Assembly (NCBI RefSeq): GCF_003696345.1
Contig: NZ_RFLX01000008.1
Coordinates: 148,839 to 212,838 of the forward strand
Origin: Teichococcus wenyumeiae
GTDB taxonomy: Bacteria > Pseudomonadota > Alphaproteobacteria > Acetobacterales > Acetobacteraceae
DNA: 64,000 bases
Reading direction: 5' to 3'
Shown: in pieces, positions 42,599-52,337 of the stretch
Layout: each line of letters begins with the position of its first letter
How positions within the stretch are numbered: the first letter of the stretch is position 1
Translations under genes and position numbers: made by a program
Notes under the pieces: generated by a model
What the model saw: only the letters and a program-made list of their open reading frames with translations
Told to the model about the DNA's origin: nothing
Databases searched by the model: none

Positions 42599-44185
42599 AT
42601 GAAGATCTGCAACAGGGTGGCCCTGCTGGCCGCCGTTTCTGCGTTGGCGGTCGGCTTGCCCGCGGCAGGGCAGGCCCAGAACATCACCATCGCGGTCGGT
42701 GCCCAGGTCACATCGCTGGACCCGCAATACCACGCGCTGTCGCCGAACTATGCCGTGGCGGAGATGCTCTTCGGCGCCCTGACCGGCTTCGATGCCAATG
42801 GCCGCCTCCAGCCGGGCCTGGCCGAGAGCTGGAAGCCGGTGGCGCCGGACACCTGGGAATTCAAGCTGCGCCCGGGCGTGAAGTTCCACAACGGCAATGA
42901 CTTCACCGCCGAGGACGTGGCCTTCTCCATCGCCCGTCCGCCCACGGTGCCGAACAGCCCCTCCTCCTACGCCATCTACACCCGCGCGGTGAAGGGCGTG
43001 GAGATCGTCGACCCGCTGACCATCCGCCTGAAGACCGACGGCCCCTACCCCCTGCTGCCGACCGACCTGGGGCAGGTCGCCATGCTCGACAAGCAGACGC
43101 ATGAGGGCGCGACGACCGAGGACTTCAATTCCGGCAAGGTCGCCATCGGCGCCGGCCCCTTCCGCTTCGTGTCCTTCCGCTCCGGCGACCGGCTGGAGCT
43201 GGAGCGCAACGAGGACTACTGGGGGCCGAAGCCCGTCTGGAAGCACGTCTCCTACCGCATCATCACCAACAACGGCGCCCGCATGGCGGCGATGCTGGCC
43301 GGTGACGTGGACATGATCGACCAGGTGCCGACCAACGACATCGCCCGCCTGCGCCGCGAGAGCCGCGTGAAGCTGAGCGAGAAGGACGGCCTGCGCATCA
43401 TCTTCCTGGGCACCGACCAGTCCCGCGACGGCGAGAGCCCCTACCTCTCCGACAACGATGGCAAGCCGCTGCCGCGCAACCCGCTGCGCGACCTGCGGGT
43501 GCGCCAGGCGCTGAACATCGCCATCGACCGCCCCGCCATCGTGCAGCGCGTCATGGAAGGCAGCGCCCTGCCCTCCGCCCAGTTCCTGCCGTCCGGCACC
43601 TTCGGCTATGTGCCCGGCCTGGAGCCCGTCAGGTCCGATGTGAACACGGCCAAGAAGCTGCTGGCCGATGCCGGCTACCCCAATGGCTTCCGCATCACCC
43701 TGGCCGGCCCCAACGACCGCTACCTGAACGATGCCCGCATCCTGCAGGCGGTGGGCCAGATGTGGTCCCGCATCGGCGTGCAGGCCAATGTCGAAGCCAT
43801 GCCCTGGACCACCTTCGCGGCCCGCCGCACCCGGCAGGAATTCGGCGCCTTCCTGTCCGGCTGGGGCACCGCCTCGGCCGAGGCATCCTCGCCGCTCCGC
43901 TCCCTGACCGCGACGCCGTCGCGGGAGAAGGGCTGGGGCGGCTCCAATGGCGGCCGCTACAGCAACCCGGAGGCCGACGCCAAGCTGGAAGCCGCGCTGA
44001 GCGAACTCGACGACGCCAAGCGCGAGACCCTGCTGCAGGACGCCACCCGTATCACCATGGAAGACGTGGGAATCATGCCCATCCATATCCAGAAGAATGT
44101 CTGGGCCATGAAGCCCAATCTGGTCCACGACGCCCGCGCGGATGAACTGACCCGCGCCCAGGACGTCCGGCCGGCGGCGAAGTAA
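42599..44185 (+). CDS. Peptide-type ABC transporter substrate-binding protein, family 5
   Basis: 528 residues with a Sec signal (LLAAVSALAVGLPAAGQAQ). Family-5 landmarks: SLDPQYHALSPNYAVAEMLF, LAESWKPVAPDTWEFKLRPG, VKFHNGNDFTAEDV and LRDLRVRQALNIAIDRPAIV. A GGGGGA ribosome site precedes the start. It heads a complete five-gene Dpp/Opp transporter. The ligand is probably a peptide or a similar molecule; given the neighbours, polyamine or opine precursors are also conceivable. Confidence 0.92.
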   Translation: MKICNRVALLAAVSALAVGLPAAGQAQNITIAVGAQVTSLDPQYHALSPNYAVAEMLFGALTGFDANGRLQPGLAESWKPVAPDTWEFKLRPGVKFHNGNDFTAEDVAFSIARPPTVPNSPSSYAIYTRAVKGVEIVDPLTIRLKTDGPYPLLPTDLGQVAMLDKQTHEGATTEDFNSGKVAIGAGPFRFVSFRSGDRLELERNEDYWGPKPVWKHVSYRIITNNGARMAAMLAGDVDMIDQVPTNDIARLRRESRVKLSEKDGLRIIFLGTDQSRDGESPYLSDNDGKPLPRNPLRDLRVRQALNIAIDRPAIVQRVMEGSALPSAQFLPSGTFGYVPGLEPVRSDVNTAKKLLADAGYPNGFRITLAGPNDRYLNDARILQAVGQMWSRIGVQANVEAMPWTTFAARRTRQEFGAFLSGWGTASAEASSPLRSLTATPSREKGWGGSNGGRYSNPEADAKLEAALSELDDAKRETLLQDATRITMEDVGIMPIHIQKNVWAMKPNLVHDARADELTRAQDVRPAAK

Positions 44186-44189
44186 CAGG

Positions 44190-45161
44190 ATGGCCCTTTA
44201 TCTCGCACGGCGGCTGCTGCAGGCCGCCCTGGTCATGCTGGCGATGTCCCTCATCGTCTTCGTCGGCGTCTATGCCATCGGCGACCCGGTGGAGATCCTG
44301 ATCTCCCCCGATGCCGACCAGATGGAACGTGAGCGCGCCATCAAGGCCCTCGGCCTCGATCTGCCGCTGTGGATGCAGTACCTGTCCTTCCTGGGCAATG
44401 CGCTGCGCGGCGACCTCGGCCGCTCCTTCGTCTTCAACGAGCCCGCCCTGCAGCTGATCATGCAGCGCATGCCGGCGACGCTGGAACTGGCGCTGGGCGC
44501 CACCATCATGGCGCTGATCATCGGCATCCCGCTCGGCCTCTATGCCGGCCTGAAGCCGAAGTCGCCGGCTGCCAAGACCATCATGACCGGCTCCATCCTC
44601 GGCTTCTCCCTGCCGACTTTCTGGGTGGGCCTGATGATGATCATGGTCTTCGCGGTGCAGCTGGGCTGGCTGCCCTCCACCGGCCGCGGCGAGACCGTGG
44701 AAGTGATGGGCACGCGCTGGTCCTTCCTGACCTGGGACGGGCTGCGCCACCTCGCCATGCCGGCGTTGAACCTGGCGCTGTTCAAGATCAGCCTCGTGAT
44801 CCGCCTGACCCGCGCCGGCGTGCGCGAGACCATGCTGATGGACTTCGTGAAGTTCGCCCGGGCCAAGGGCCTGACGAACCAGCGCGTCATCTTCGTGCAT
44901 GTCTTCAAGAACATCATGATCCCGGTGGTCACCGTGGTCGGCCTGGAGCTGGGCTCCACCATCGCCTTCTCGGTCGTGACCGAGAGCGTCTTCGCCTGGC
45001 CGGGCATGGGCAAGCTGATCATCGACAGCATCAACGTGCTCGACCGGCCCGTGATCGTCGCCTACCTGATGATCATCGTGATGATGTTCATCACCATCAA
45101 CCTGCTGGTCGATCTGTCCTACTCGGCCCTCGACCCGCGCGTGCGGCTGGAGAACAAGTGA
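44190..45161 (+). CDS. DppB-type ABC transporter permease
   Basis: 323 residues and six membrane helices. First membrane-spanning segment is LARRLLQAALVMLAMSLIVFVGVY. The permease (EAA-like) loop lies in RAGVRETMLMDFVKFARAKGL, and TESVFAWPGMGKLIIDSI is the conserved segment of this subfamily. Starts 4 bases after the binding-protein gene's stop. Confidence 0.93.
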   Translation: MALYLARRLLQAALVMLAMSLIVFVGVYAIGDPVEILISPDADQMERERAIKALGLDLPLWMQYLSFLGNALRGDLGRSFVFNEPALQLIMQRMPATLELALGATIMALIIGIPLGLYAGLKPKSPAAKTIMTGSILGFSLPTFWVGLMMIMVFAVQLGWLPSTGRGETVEVMGTRWSFLTWDGLRHLAMPALNLALFKISLVIRLTRAGVRETMLMDFVKFARAKGLTNQRVIFVHVFKNIMIPVVTVVGLELGSTIAFSVVTESVFAWPGMGKLIIDSINVLDRPVIVAYLMIIVMMFITINLLVDLSYSALDPRVRLENK

Positions 45162-45162
45162 C

Positions 45163-46101
45163 ATGAGCGCGAGTTCCCTCCCCCAGGGCGGGCTGCCCAC
45201 CGCCACCGTCACCGGCGCGCCGCTCAAGGTTGAGACGCCCTTCCGGCGCTTCGTCTCGGAGTTCTTCGAGAGCAAGACGGCCGTCTTCGGCCTGGTGGTC
45301 TTCGTCTTGGCGGTGACCATCGCCCTGCTGGCGCCCTTCATCGCGCCGCAGAACCCCTATGACCTGGCGCAGCTGGACATCATGGATGGCCGGCTGGAGC
45401 CGGGCACGGTCGGCGGCGCCGGCTTCACCTACTGGCTGGGCACCGATGACCAGGGGCGCGACATGCTCTCCGGCATCATGTATGGCCTGCGCATCTCGCT
45501 GGCGGTCGGCGCGGGCTCGGCCATCGTGGCCTGCCTCGTCGGCGCCTCGCTGGGCCTGCTGGCGGCCTATGCGGGCGGCAAGACCGACACGGTCATCATG
45601 CGCCTGGTCGACCTGCAGCTCTCCTTCCCCTCCATCCTCGCCGCGCTGATGATCCTGGCCTTCCTGGGCAAGGGCATCATGAACGTGGTGCTGGCGCTGG
45701 TGATTGTGGAATGGGCCTATTACGCCCGCACGGTGCGCGGCACCGCGCTGGTGGAACGCCGCCGCGAATACATCGAGGCCGCGCAGTGCCTGGCGCTGCC
45801 GACCTGGCGCATCATCTTCCGCCACCTGCTGCCCAACTGCCTGCCGCCGCTGATCGTGGTGGGCACCATGCAGGTGGCCCGCGCCATCGCGCTCGAGGCC
45901 ACCCTCTCCTTCCTCGGCCTGGGCGTGCCGATCACCGAACCCTCGCTGGGCCTGCTGATCTCCAACGGCTACGAGTACATGCTCTCCGGCAAGTACTGGA
46001 TCAGCTTCTATCCCGGCATCGCGCTGCTGGTGACCATCGTCTCGATCAACCTGGTGGGCGACCATCTGCGCGACGTGCTGAACCCGCGGCTGAAGAAGTA
46101 A
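45163..46101 (+). CDS. DppC-type ABC transporter permease
   Basis: 312 residues. Six membrane helices with the N-terminal OppC segment FESKTAVFGLVVFVLAVTIALLAP and the marker LGTDDQGRDMLSGIMYGLRISLAVG. The permease loop lies in TALVERRREYIEAAQCLALP. It ends FLGLGVPITEPSLGLLISNG, as usual for this group. One base separates it from the DppB stop, indicating coupling. Confidence 0.93.
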   Translation: MSASSLPQGGLPTATVTGAPLKVETPFRRFVSEFFESKTAVFGLVVFVLAVTIALLAPFIAPQNPYDLAQLDIMDGRLEPGTVGGAGFTYWLGTDDQGRDMLSGIMYGLRISLAVGAGSAIVACLVGASLGLLAAYAGGKTDTVIMRLVDLQLSFPSILAALMILAFLGKGIMNVVLALVIVEWAYYARTVRGTALVERRREYIEAAQCLALPTWRIIFRHLLPNCLPPLIVVGTMQVARAIALEATLSFLGLGVPITEPSLGLLISNGYEYMLSGKYWISFYPGIALLVTIVSINLVGDHLRDVLNPRLKK

Positions 46102-46109
46102 GAACACGC

Positions 46110-47126
46110 ATGTCCCACACGACGACGCCCGGCGTGGCCGCCCCCACGCTGGAGGTCCGCAATCTGAAGACGCACTTCTTCACCCGCGCCGGGGTGGTGA
46201 AGGCGGTGGACGATGTTTCCTTCACTGTCCGCCGCGGCAAGGTGCTGGGGCTGGTGGGTGAGTCCGGCTCCGGCAAGACGGTCACCGGCTTCTCCGTCCT
46301 CGGCCTGGTGGACGAGCCCGGCCGCATCGTGGGCGGGTCCATCCTGTTCCATGGCCAGGACCTGGCGAAGCTCTCGGAAGAGGAGATGCGGAAGCTGCGC
46401 GGCAACCGCATCGCCATGATCTTCCAGGACCCGATGATGACCCTGAACCCGGTCCTGCGCATCGACACGCAGATGATCGAGACGGTTCAGGCGCATGCCA
46501 AGGTCTCCAAGGAGGAAGCCCGCCAGCGCGCCCGCGACACGCTGGGCATGGTGGGCATCCCCTCCCCCGACGAGCGGCTGAAGGCCTATCCGCACCAGTT
46601 CTCGGGCGGCATGCGCCAGCGCGTGGCCATCGCCATCGCGCTGTTGCACCGCCCCGAGGTGATCGTGGCGGATGAGCCGACCACGGCGCTGGACGTGACC
46701 ATCCAGGCGCAGATCCTGGCCGAGGTGCAGAAGCTCTGCGCCGAGACCGGCACGGCGATGATCTGGATCACCCACGACCTGTCCGTGGTCGCCGGCCTCG
46801 CCGACGACATCGCCGTCATGTATGCCGGCCGCGTCGTCGAGAAGGGCGAGGTGGCGCCGGTGCTGGACATGCCGCTGCACCCCTACACCGCCGGCCTGAT
46901 CGGCTCCGTGCCCAGCCGCAACAAGCGCGGCGAGCCGTTGCGGCAGATCCCGGGCATGACGCCCAATATCCTGCGCCTGCCGCCCGGCTGCGCCTTCCGC
47001 GCCCGCTGCCCCCGCGCCACCGAGGTCTGCACGCAGGAGCCGCCCTTCGGCGAGGTGGCCCCCGGCCGCGACGTGCGTTGCTTCCACCCGATGTTTCCCG
47101 CGCCTGCCCAGGGAGAAGCCGCATGA
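46110..47126 (+). CDS. DppD-type ABC transporter ATP-binding protein
   Basis: 338 residues from the ATG at 46110; the upstream open frame is a shadow of the permease. Walker A GESGSGKT, signature [15 protein letters not shown], Walker [15 protein letters not shown], switch histidine [10 protein letters not shown]. The C-terminal oligopeptide-transporter extension has [17 protein letters not shown]. It overlaps the next gene by 4 bases (ATGA). Confidence 0.95.
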   Translation: MSHTTTPGVAAPTLEVRNLKTHFFTRAGVVKAVDDVSFTVRRGKVLGLVGESGSGKTVTGFSVLGLVDEPGRIVGGSILFHGQDLAKLSEEEMRKLRGNRIAMIFQDPMMTLNPVLRIDTQMIETVQAHAKVSKEEARQRARDTLGMVGIPSPDERLKAYPHQFSGGMRQRVAIAIALLHRPEVIVADEPTTALDVTIQAQILAEVQKLCAETGTAMIWITHDLSVVAGLADDIAVMYAGRVVEKGEVAPVLDMPLHPYTAGLIGSVPSRNKRGEPLRQIPGMTPNILRLPPGCAFRARCPRATEVCTQEPPFGEVAPGRDVRCFHPMFPAPAQGEAA

Positions 47127-48130
47127 GCAGCAGCACCCCCATCATTGAGCTGAAGGGCGTCTCCAAGCGCTTCTCCAAGAAGCTCGACTTCACCGGCAAG
47201 CTGCTGAAGAAGCTGGGCGCGCCGATGAAGGAGGAGACGGTGCACGCGGTCGACAATGTCGACCTCACCGTCACCAAGGGCGAGGTGGTCGGCCTGGTCG
47301 GCGAATCCGGCTGCGGCAAGTCCACCCTGGGCCGCATGGTCGCCGGTATCATGCCGGCCACCGAGGGCACCATCCGCTGGCATGGCAAGGAACTGGCGGA
47401 GCTGACCGGCGCCGACGGCCGCCGCGCCAAGCTGCAGACGCAGATGATCTTCCAGGACCCGATGTCCTCGCTGAACCCGCGCCTGCGGGTCGCCGACATC
47501 ATCGGCGAGGCGCCGCTGGTGCATGGCCTGACCAAGCGCGCGGATTACGAGCAGTACGTGGACGAGCAGATGCGCCGCGCGGGCATGGACCCGTCGCTGA
47601 AGCGGCGCTACCCGCACCAGTTCTCGGGCGGCCAGCGGCAGCGTATCGGCATCGCCCGCGCGCTGGCGGTGCAGCCCGAGTTCATTGTCTGCGACGAATC
47701 GGTGGCGGCGCTGGACGTGTCAATCCAGGCGCAGATCCTGAACCTGTTCATGGACCTGCGGCGCGACCTGAACCTGACCTACCTGTTCATCAGCCATGAC
47801 CTCGGCGTGGTGGAGCATCTCTCCGACCGCGTGGTGATCATGTATCTGGGCCGGGTGGTCGAGGAGGCGCCTTCCGAGGAAGTCTTCGCCCGCCCGAACC
47901 ACCCCTATACCCAGGCCCTGCTCTCCGAGGTGCCGCGGATTGAGGCGCGCAAGAAGAGCTTCGCGGGCGTGAAGGGCGAGATCCCCTCGCCGCTCAACCC
48001 GCCCCCGGGCTGCCACTTCCACCCGCGCTGCCCGCATGCCTTCGAGCGCTGCCGGGTGGAGCGGCCGGCGCTGAAGACCATCGCCCCGGGCCACCGGAGC
48101 GCCTGCCACCTGAACGACACCACCGGCTGA
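47123..48130 (+). CDS. DppF-type ABC transporter ATP-binding protein
   Basis: 335 residues from the ATG at 47123, last gene of the operon. Walker A GESGCGKST, signature FSGGQRQRIGIARAL, Walker B FIVCDESVAALDVS, histidine loop FISHDLGVVEHL. The Cys-containing tail PPGCHFHPRCPHAFERC is the Opp/Dpp C-terminal signature. A canonical terminator follows. Confidence 0.95.
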   Translation: MSSSTPIIELKGVSKRFSKKLDFTGKLLKKLGAPMKEETVHAVDNVDLTVTKGEVVGLVGESGCGKSTLGRMVAGIMPATEGTIRWHGKELAELTGADGRRAKLQTQMIFQDPMSSLNPRLRVADIIGEAPLVHGLTKRADYEQYVDEQMRRAGMDPSLKRRYPHQFSGGQRQRIGIARALAVQPEFIVCDESVAALDVSIQAQILNLFMDLRRDLNLTYLFISHDLGVVEHLSDRVVIMYLGRVVEEAPSEEVFARPNHPYTQALLSEVPRIEARKKSFAGVKGEIPSPLNPPPGCHFHPRCPHAFERCRVERPALKTIAPGHRSACHLNDTTG

Positions 48131-48155
48131 CAGCCGGCGGCATCAGGTCCCGCAG

Positions 48156-48195
48156 AAAAAACCCCGCCGCGCTGCCGCGTGGCGGGGTTTTTTTT
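48156..48195. terminator. Bidirectional terminator between dppF-like and GST genes
   Basis: Core stem CCCCGCC (48162-48168) with GGCGGGG (48181-48187), extendable inward to loop TGCC. It is flanked by six A and eight T, so it works for the plus-strand ABC operon and for the minus-strand glutathione transferase. Confidence 0.92.
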
Positions 48196-48201
48196 ATGGC
48201 C

Positions 48202-48843
48202 TCAGTTCCGCGGCGGCCTTGGGCCGGCGCCGGTACTGGCCAGCGCCTCCTCCGGCCCGGCATCGATCGCCAGCGCCCGCTGCAGCGCCGGCCGCGCCTC
48301 GCAGCGCCGGACGTAATCGGACCGCAGCGGCGTGCCGGGGATCAGGCCGAACAGCAGCCCCCAGCGCAGCGCCGAGCCCAGCACCACATCGGCGGCCGAG
48401 AACTGCTGGCCCAGCAGCCAGGGGCCCTGGGCCAGCCCGGCATCCAGCGTGGCCATGACACGGTCGAAGTCGCCCCAGCCATAGGCCTGCGGGTTGCCCT
48501 GCCAGCCGCCATGCCGCTCCACCATGGCCGGCTCGATATAGGCCGAGGGGAAGATCAGCCATTGCAGGTAGCGGCCGCGGTCGGTGTGGTTCAGCGGCGG
48601 CGCCAGCCCTGCTTCCGGCATGCGGTCGGCCAGCCAGGCGCAGATGGCGGTGGAATCGGCGATGACGATGCTGCCCTGCTCCAGCACCGGCACCTTCGCC
48701 ATCGGGTTCAGGGCCAGGAAGGCCGGGTCCCGTTGCTCGCCGGCGTGGATATCCACCAGCACGCGCTCATAGGCCGCGCCGGCTTCCTCCAGCATCCACA
48801 AGGCGCGCAGGGATCGTGTCCTGGGACACCAATGGAGCTTCAT
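48202..48843 (-). CDS. Glutathione S-transferase family protein
   Basis: 213 residues. Thioredoxin-fold N-terminal domain (MKLHWCPRTRSLRALWMLEEAGAAYE, cis-proline VPVLEQG, glutathione-binding IADSTAICAWLAD) and an all-helical C-terminal domain (GPWLLGQQFSAADVVLGSALRW). It detoxifies electrophiles or isomerises a substrate with glutathione in the cytoplasm. It lies 15 bases downstream of nadK and is probably co-transcribed with it. Confidence 0.9.
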   Translation of the reverse strand: MKLHWCPRTRSLRALWMLEEAGAAYERVLVDIHAGEQRDPAFLALNPMAKVPVLEQGSIVIADSTAICAWLADRMPEAGLAPPLNHTDRGRYLQWLIFPSAYIEPAMVERHGGWQGNPQAYGWGDFDRVMATLDAGLAQGPWLLGQQFSAADVVLGSALRWGLLFGLIPGTPLRSDYVRRCEARPALQRALAIDAGPEEALASTGAGPRPPRN

Positions 48844-48858
48844 GGGTCTTTCTCCCGA

Positions 48859-49686
48859 TCAGACTGTGAACTGTTCCGCGATGATGCGCTCGGACAGGCC
48901 GTGGTCCGGGTCGAACAGCAACGTGAGGCGGCTGTTGCGGTCCTCCCGGACCTCGACGGAGCGGACGTCACGCACCTCGACATAATCGGCCACAGCGGCC
49001 ACCGGCCGCTTGGTGGGCTCCAGGATCTCGAAGAGCACCACGGCCTCGCTGGGCAGCAGGGCACCACGCCAGCGGCGGGGGCGGAAGGCGGAGATCGGCG
49101 TCATCGGCAGCAGGTTGGCGCCGAGCGGCACGATGGGGCCATGGGCGGAGAGGTTGTAGGCCGTGCTGCCCGCCGGGGTGGAGACCAGGATGCCGTCGCA
49201 GATCAGCTCCGGCAGCCGTTCCTTGCCATCCACCAGGATGCGGATCTTGGCCGCCTGGCGGGTCTCGCGCAGCAGGTTGACATCATTGATGGCCAGGGCC
49301 TCCTGCCGCGTGCCATCCCCCGCCACGGTGGTCATGCGCAGCGGATAGAGCGTCGCCGCCTGCGCCGCCTGGAGGCGCTGCGGCAGGTTCTCCTCATGAT
49401 AGCCGTTCATCAGGAAGCCGACGCTGCCGCAGTTCATGCCATAGGTCGGCAGGTTGCGACCCAGAAAGCGGTGCTGGGTTTCCAGCATGAAGCCGTCGCC
49501 GCCGAGCGCGACAACAACGGCGGCCGTGTCAGGATCGGGATCACCATAGAGGGCCGCGAGGCGGTCCCGCGCCGCCGTGGCGACCTCGGTCGGCGCCGCC
49601 AGGAAGGCGATGCGGCCCCGCAGATCCGCCGGAAGTTCCGGCGTTTCCGGGCCCTGCACGGCCGCGCCCATCAGGGCGGCCGTCAT
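48859..49686 (-). CDS. nadK: NAD kinase
   Basis: 275 residues from the ATG at 49686; the frame to 49791 adds a non-conserved Pro/Arg-rich piece. Phosphorylates NAD to NADP. Conserved parts are [15 protein letters not shown] (catalytic GGDG), [13 protein letters not shown] (NAD-binding) and [22 protein letters not shown]. Length matches other alphaproteobacterial enzymes. It is followed by the glutathione transferase gene, which would benefit from NADPH supply. Confidence 0.93.
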   Translation of the reverse strand: MTAALMGAAVQGPETPELPADLRGRIAFLAAPTEVATAARDRLAALYGDPDPDTAAVVVALGGDGFMLETQHRFLGRNLPTYGMNCGSVGFLMNGYHEENLPQRLQAAQAATLYPLRMTTVAGDGTRQEALAINDVNLLRETRQAAKIRILVDGKERLPELICDGILVSTPAGSTAYNLSAHGPIVPLGANLLPMTPISAFRPRRWRGALLPSEAVVLFEILEPTKRPVAAVADYVEVRDVRSVEVREDRNSRLTLLFDPDHGLSERIIAEQFTV

Positions 49687-49789
49687 GGTCGGAAGTCCGG
49701 AGGCGCTGGGGGGCGGGGCATGCCGCGAAGTCTTACCCGGCCGCCGCTGGCCCGCAAGACAGCCCGCCGGTGAAGATATGATGCGGCGC

Positions 49790-49828
49790 AAAGAAAAAGG
49801 GGCCGGTGGTTGCCCACCCGCCCCTTTC
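49790..49828 (-). terminator. Terminator of the ribosomal protein / rpoA operon
   Basis: On the minus strand a GC stem with one mismatch (arms about 49799-49809 and 49814-49824) closes a GCAA loop and leads into a T-rich run (the A-run at 49790-49798 on the plus strand). It lies about 50 bases after the rplQ stop, before nadK. Confidence 0.85.
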
Positions 49829-49875
49829 TGTATCCGGTGCTTGGATGCGGACTGGCCGCATCCGCAGTCCGTGGC

Positions 49876-50304
49876 TTACGCCGCGTCCTGCTGGCCCTCG
49901 GCCTCAACCTCGGCCTTCGGGCCGCTGTCCAGGCCCTTGGCCGCGACATCGCGCTCCACCAGCTCGATCACCGCCATGTCGGCGGCATCGCCGTAGCGCA
50001 CGCCGGCCTTCAGGACGCGGGTGTAACCGCCCTGACGGCCCTTGTAGCGCTCCGCGATGGTGGTGAAGAGCTTGGCCACCACCTTCTCATCGCGGATCTG
50101 GGCAAAAGCCTGACGGCGGGCATGCAGGTCGCCGCGCTTGCCGAGGGTGATGATGCGCTCCACGTAGGGGCGCAGTTCCTTCGCCTTCGGCAGGGTCGTG
50201 GTGATCTGCTCGTGCTTGATCAGGCTGGTCGCCATATTGCGCAGCATCGCAATACGGTGGGTAGAGGTGACGCCGAGCTTCCGGCCGGCAACCCCGTGAC
50301 GCAT
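49876..50304 (-). CDS. rplQ: 50S ribosomal protein L17
   Basis: 142 residues (family about 120-140). Opens with [32 protein letters not shown], the universal L17 start. The acidic alanine-rich tail after VAAKGLDSG is a lineage extension. L17 lies at the subunit base near the peptide exit tunnel. Last gene of the alpha operon, 27 bases after rpoA, then the terminator. Confidence 0.97.
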   Translation of the reverse strand: MRHGVAGRKLGVTSTHRIAMLRNMATSLIKHEQITTTLPKAKELRPYVERIITLGKRGDLHARRQAFAQIRDEKVVAKLFTTIAERYKGRQGGYTRVLKAGVRYGDAADMAVIELVERDVAAKGLDSGPKAEVEAEGQQDAA

Positions 50305-50331
50305 GGGTCTATTCCTTCAGGTGGCCGAAAA

Positions 50332-51348
50332 TCAGAACGGCTCTTCGATCTTCTTCGCGAGGTCCTCGATATTCTCCGGGGGCCAGCCCGACACGGTCAT
50401 GCCGAGGGAGAGGCCCATGGAAGCGAGGACTTCCTTGATTTCATTCAGCGACTTGCGGCCGAAGTTCGGCGTGCGGAGCATTTCCTGCTCGGTCTTCTGA
50501 ACGAGGTCGCCGATATAGACGATGTTGTCGTTCTTCAGGCAGTTGGCACTGCGGACCGACAGCTCCAGCTCATCCACCTTGCGCAGCAGGTTGCGGTTGA
50601 AGGGCAGGTCGTCCTGCACCTCTTCCACCTTGCGCTCGCGCGGCTCATCGAAGTTGATGAACAGCTGGAGCTGGTCCTGCAGAATGCGCGCGGCCAGCGC
50701 GATGGCGTCATCGGGCGCCACCGTGCCGTCCGTCTCCACCGTCATCACCAGCTTGTCGTAGTCGGTGCGCTGGCCCACGCGAGTCGGCTGCACCTGGTAC
50801 GCCACGCGGCGGACAGGGGAATAGATGGCATCGACCGGGATCAGCCCGATGGGGGCGTCTTCCGGACGGTTCTCGCTGGCCGGGACATAGCCCTTGCCCA
50901 CATCCACCGTCAGCTCCATCGACAGCTTGGCGCCGTCGTCGAGCGTGCAGATGACCATATCCGGGTTGGCGATCTCGATGTCGCCAGTGGTCTGGATCTG
51001 GCCGGCGGTAACTTCGCCGGGGCCGGTCGCGGTGAGCTGGAGGCGCTTCGGCCCCTCGCTCTGCATGCGGATCGCCAAGCGCTTGATGTTCAGGACGATG
51101 TCGGTGACATCTTCCCGCACACCCTGCAGGCTGGAGAATTCATGCAGCGCGCCGTCGATGCGGATGGCCGTGACGGCGGCACCCTGCAGCGACGACAAAA
51201 GGATCCGCCGCAGCGCATTGCCGAGCGTCATGCCGAAGCCGCGCTCCAGCGGCTCCGCCACCACGGTCGCGGTGCGGGACGGCTCCGCCCCCAGCTCGAC
51301 GTCGAGCTTCTCGGGACGGATCAGGGAACGCCAGTTGCGCTCGAGCAA
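50332..51348 (-). CDS. rpoA: RNA polymerase alpha subunit
   Basis: 338 residues. The N-terminal assembly domain has [29 protein letters not shown]; the C-terminal DNA-binding domain has [30 protein letters not shown] and [22 protein letters not shown]. Dimerisation nucleates polymerase assembly, and the C-terminal domain contacts UP elements and activators. Gene order rpsK-rpoA-rplQ is normal. Confidence 0.98.
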   Translation of the reverse strand: MLERNWRSLIRPEKLDVELGAEPSRTATVVAEPLERGFGMTLGNALRRILLSSLQGAAVTAIRIDGALHEFSSLQGVREDVTDIVLNIKRLAIRMQSEGPKRLQLTATGPGEVTAGQIQTTGDIEIANPDMVICTLDDGAKLSMELTVDVGKGYVPASENRPEDAPIGLIPVDAIYSPVRRVAYQVQPTRVGQRTDYDKLVMTVETDGTVAPDDAIALAARILQDQLQLFINFDEPRERKVEEVQDDLPFNRNLLRKVDELELSVRSANCLKNDNIVYIGDLVQKTEQEMLRTPNFGRKSLNEIKEVLASMGLSLGMTVSGWPPENIEDLAKKIEEPF

Positions 51349-51376
51349 TGTGGTTGCCTCCTGCAGCCGTGTGCCT

Positions 51377-51769
51377 TCAGACGCGCCGACGCTTGCGCGG
51401 ACGGCAGCCGTTGTGCGGGATCGGCGTCACGTCGCGGATGGCGGTGACGTAGAAGCCGACGGTCTGCAGAGCGCGCAGAGCCGACTCACGCCCCGAACCG
51501 GGACCGGACACCATGATCTCCAGCGTCTCCATGCCGTGCTCGCGCGCCTTGCGGCCCGCGTCCTCGGCCGCGACCTGGGCGGCATACGGCGTGGACTTGC
51601 GGCTGCCCTTGAAACCCTGGCTGCCGGCCGAGGACCACGCGATGGCGTTGCCCTGGCTGTCCGTGATGGTGACGATGGTGTTGTTGAAGGAAGCGAGGAC
51701 GTGGGCCACGCCGGACGCAATATTCTTGCGTTCCTTCTTGCGGGGGCGACCGCTGGGCTGACGGGCCAT
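51377..51769 (-). CDS. rpsK: 30S ribosomal protein S11
   Basis: 130 residues. Family segments: [50 protein letters not shown] and the C-terminal [18 protein letters not shown]. It contacts 16S rRNA at the platform near the mRNA exit. One base separates it from the rpsM stop, so the two are coupled. Confidence 0.98.
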   Translation of the reverse strand: MARQPSGRPRKKERKNIASGVAHVLASFNNTIVTITDSQGNAIAWSSAGSQGFKGSRKSTPYAAQVAAEDAGRKAREHGMETLEIMVSGPGSGRESALRALQTVGFYVTAIRDVTPIPHNGCRPRKRRRV

Positions 51770-51770
51770 G

Positions 51771-52148
51771 TTACTTCGTCACCTTCTTCTTGCCGGCGAT
51801 CGCCACGGCCTTGCCCTTGCGGGTACGGGCGTTCGTGTGGGTGCGCTGGCCGCGGACCGGCAGGCCCTTGCGGTGACGCAGGCCGCGATAGCAGGCCATG
51901 TCCATCAGGCGCTTGATGTTCATCGCGTTCTCGCGACGCAGATCGCCCTCGACCCGATAATCGCGGTCGATCGTCTCACGCAGCTTGACGATCTCTTCGT
52001 CCGTCAGCTGGTTGACGCGCCGGTCCTCGGGGATGCCGAGCTGCTCGCAGATCACCTTCGCATTCGCCGGACCGATGCCGTAGATGTAGCGAAGGGAAAT
52101 GAGAACGCGTTTGTTGGTGGGGATGTTCACGCCTGCAATGCGCGCCAC
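51771..52148 (-). CDS. rpsM: 30S ribosomal protein S13
   Basis: 125 residues; the start codon is GTG at 52148 with GGGAG upstream. [26 protein letters not shown] and the C-terminal [24 protein letters not shown] are the S13 signatures. It bridges the head of the small subunit to L5 and contacts the P-site tRNA. It begins the alpha operon, with its own promoter upstream (52295-52323). Confidence 0.98.
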   Translation of the reverse strand: MARIAGVNIPTNKRVLISLRYIYGIGPANAKVICEQLGIPEDRRVNQLTDEEIVKLRETIDRDYRVEGDLRRENAMNIKRLMDMACYRGLRHRKGLPVRGQRTHTNARTRKGKAVAIAGKKKVTK

Positions 52149-52160
52149 GTACCTGCTCCC

Positions 52161-52178
52161 GGAGCCCCTGTGGGCTCC
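52161..52178 (-). promoter_or_regulatory. Hairpin in the rpsM leader
   Basis: Perfect 7-bp stem (52161-52167 with 52172-52178) with a four-base loop, starting 12 bases ahead of the rpsM GTG, directly before its ribosome site. It could be a translational control element of the alpha operon. Confidence 0.4.
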
Positions 52179-52294
52179 CGTTCGTCCTGCCAGACACCCG
52201 TATGATGCCGGCCAAGGTGATCGTCTGCGCCCCGCTTAGCACGAAACGCAAACAGCCTCGCGGCCGAGGAGAACCCCGTCCGCAAGAGGCGGCG

Positions 52295-52323
52295 GTTTAG
52301 CCCCCCTGACACAAAAGAGTCAA
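52295..52323 (-). promoter_or_regulatory. Predicted sigma-70 promoter for the alpha operon
   Basis: On the minus strand -35 TTGACT (52318-52323) and -10 CTAAAC (52295-52300) are spaced exactly 17 bases, in the 189-base gap between adk and rpsM. The gap contains no other gene. Confidence 0.55.
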
Positions 52324-52337
52324 GAGGGCATGAAACT

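Noticed and set aside
44073..47087. Several long minus-strand frames opposite the peptide transporter operon
   Set aside because: His/Asp/Gln-rich shadows of well-conserved permease and ATPase genes.
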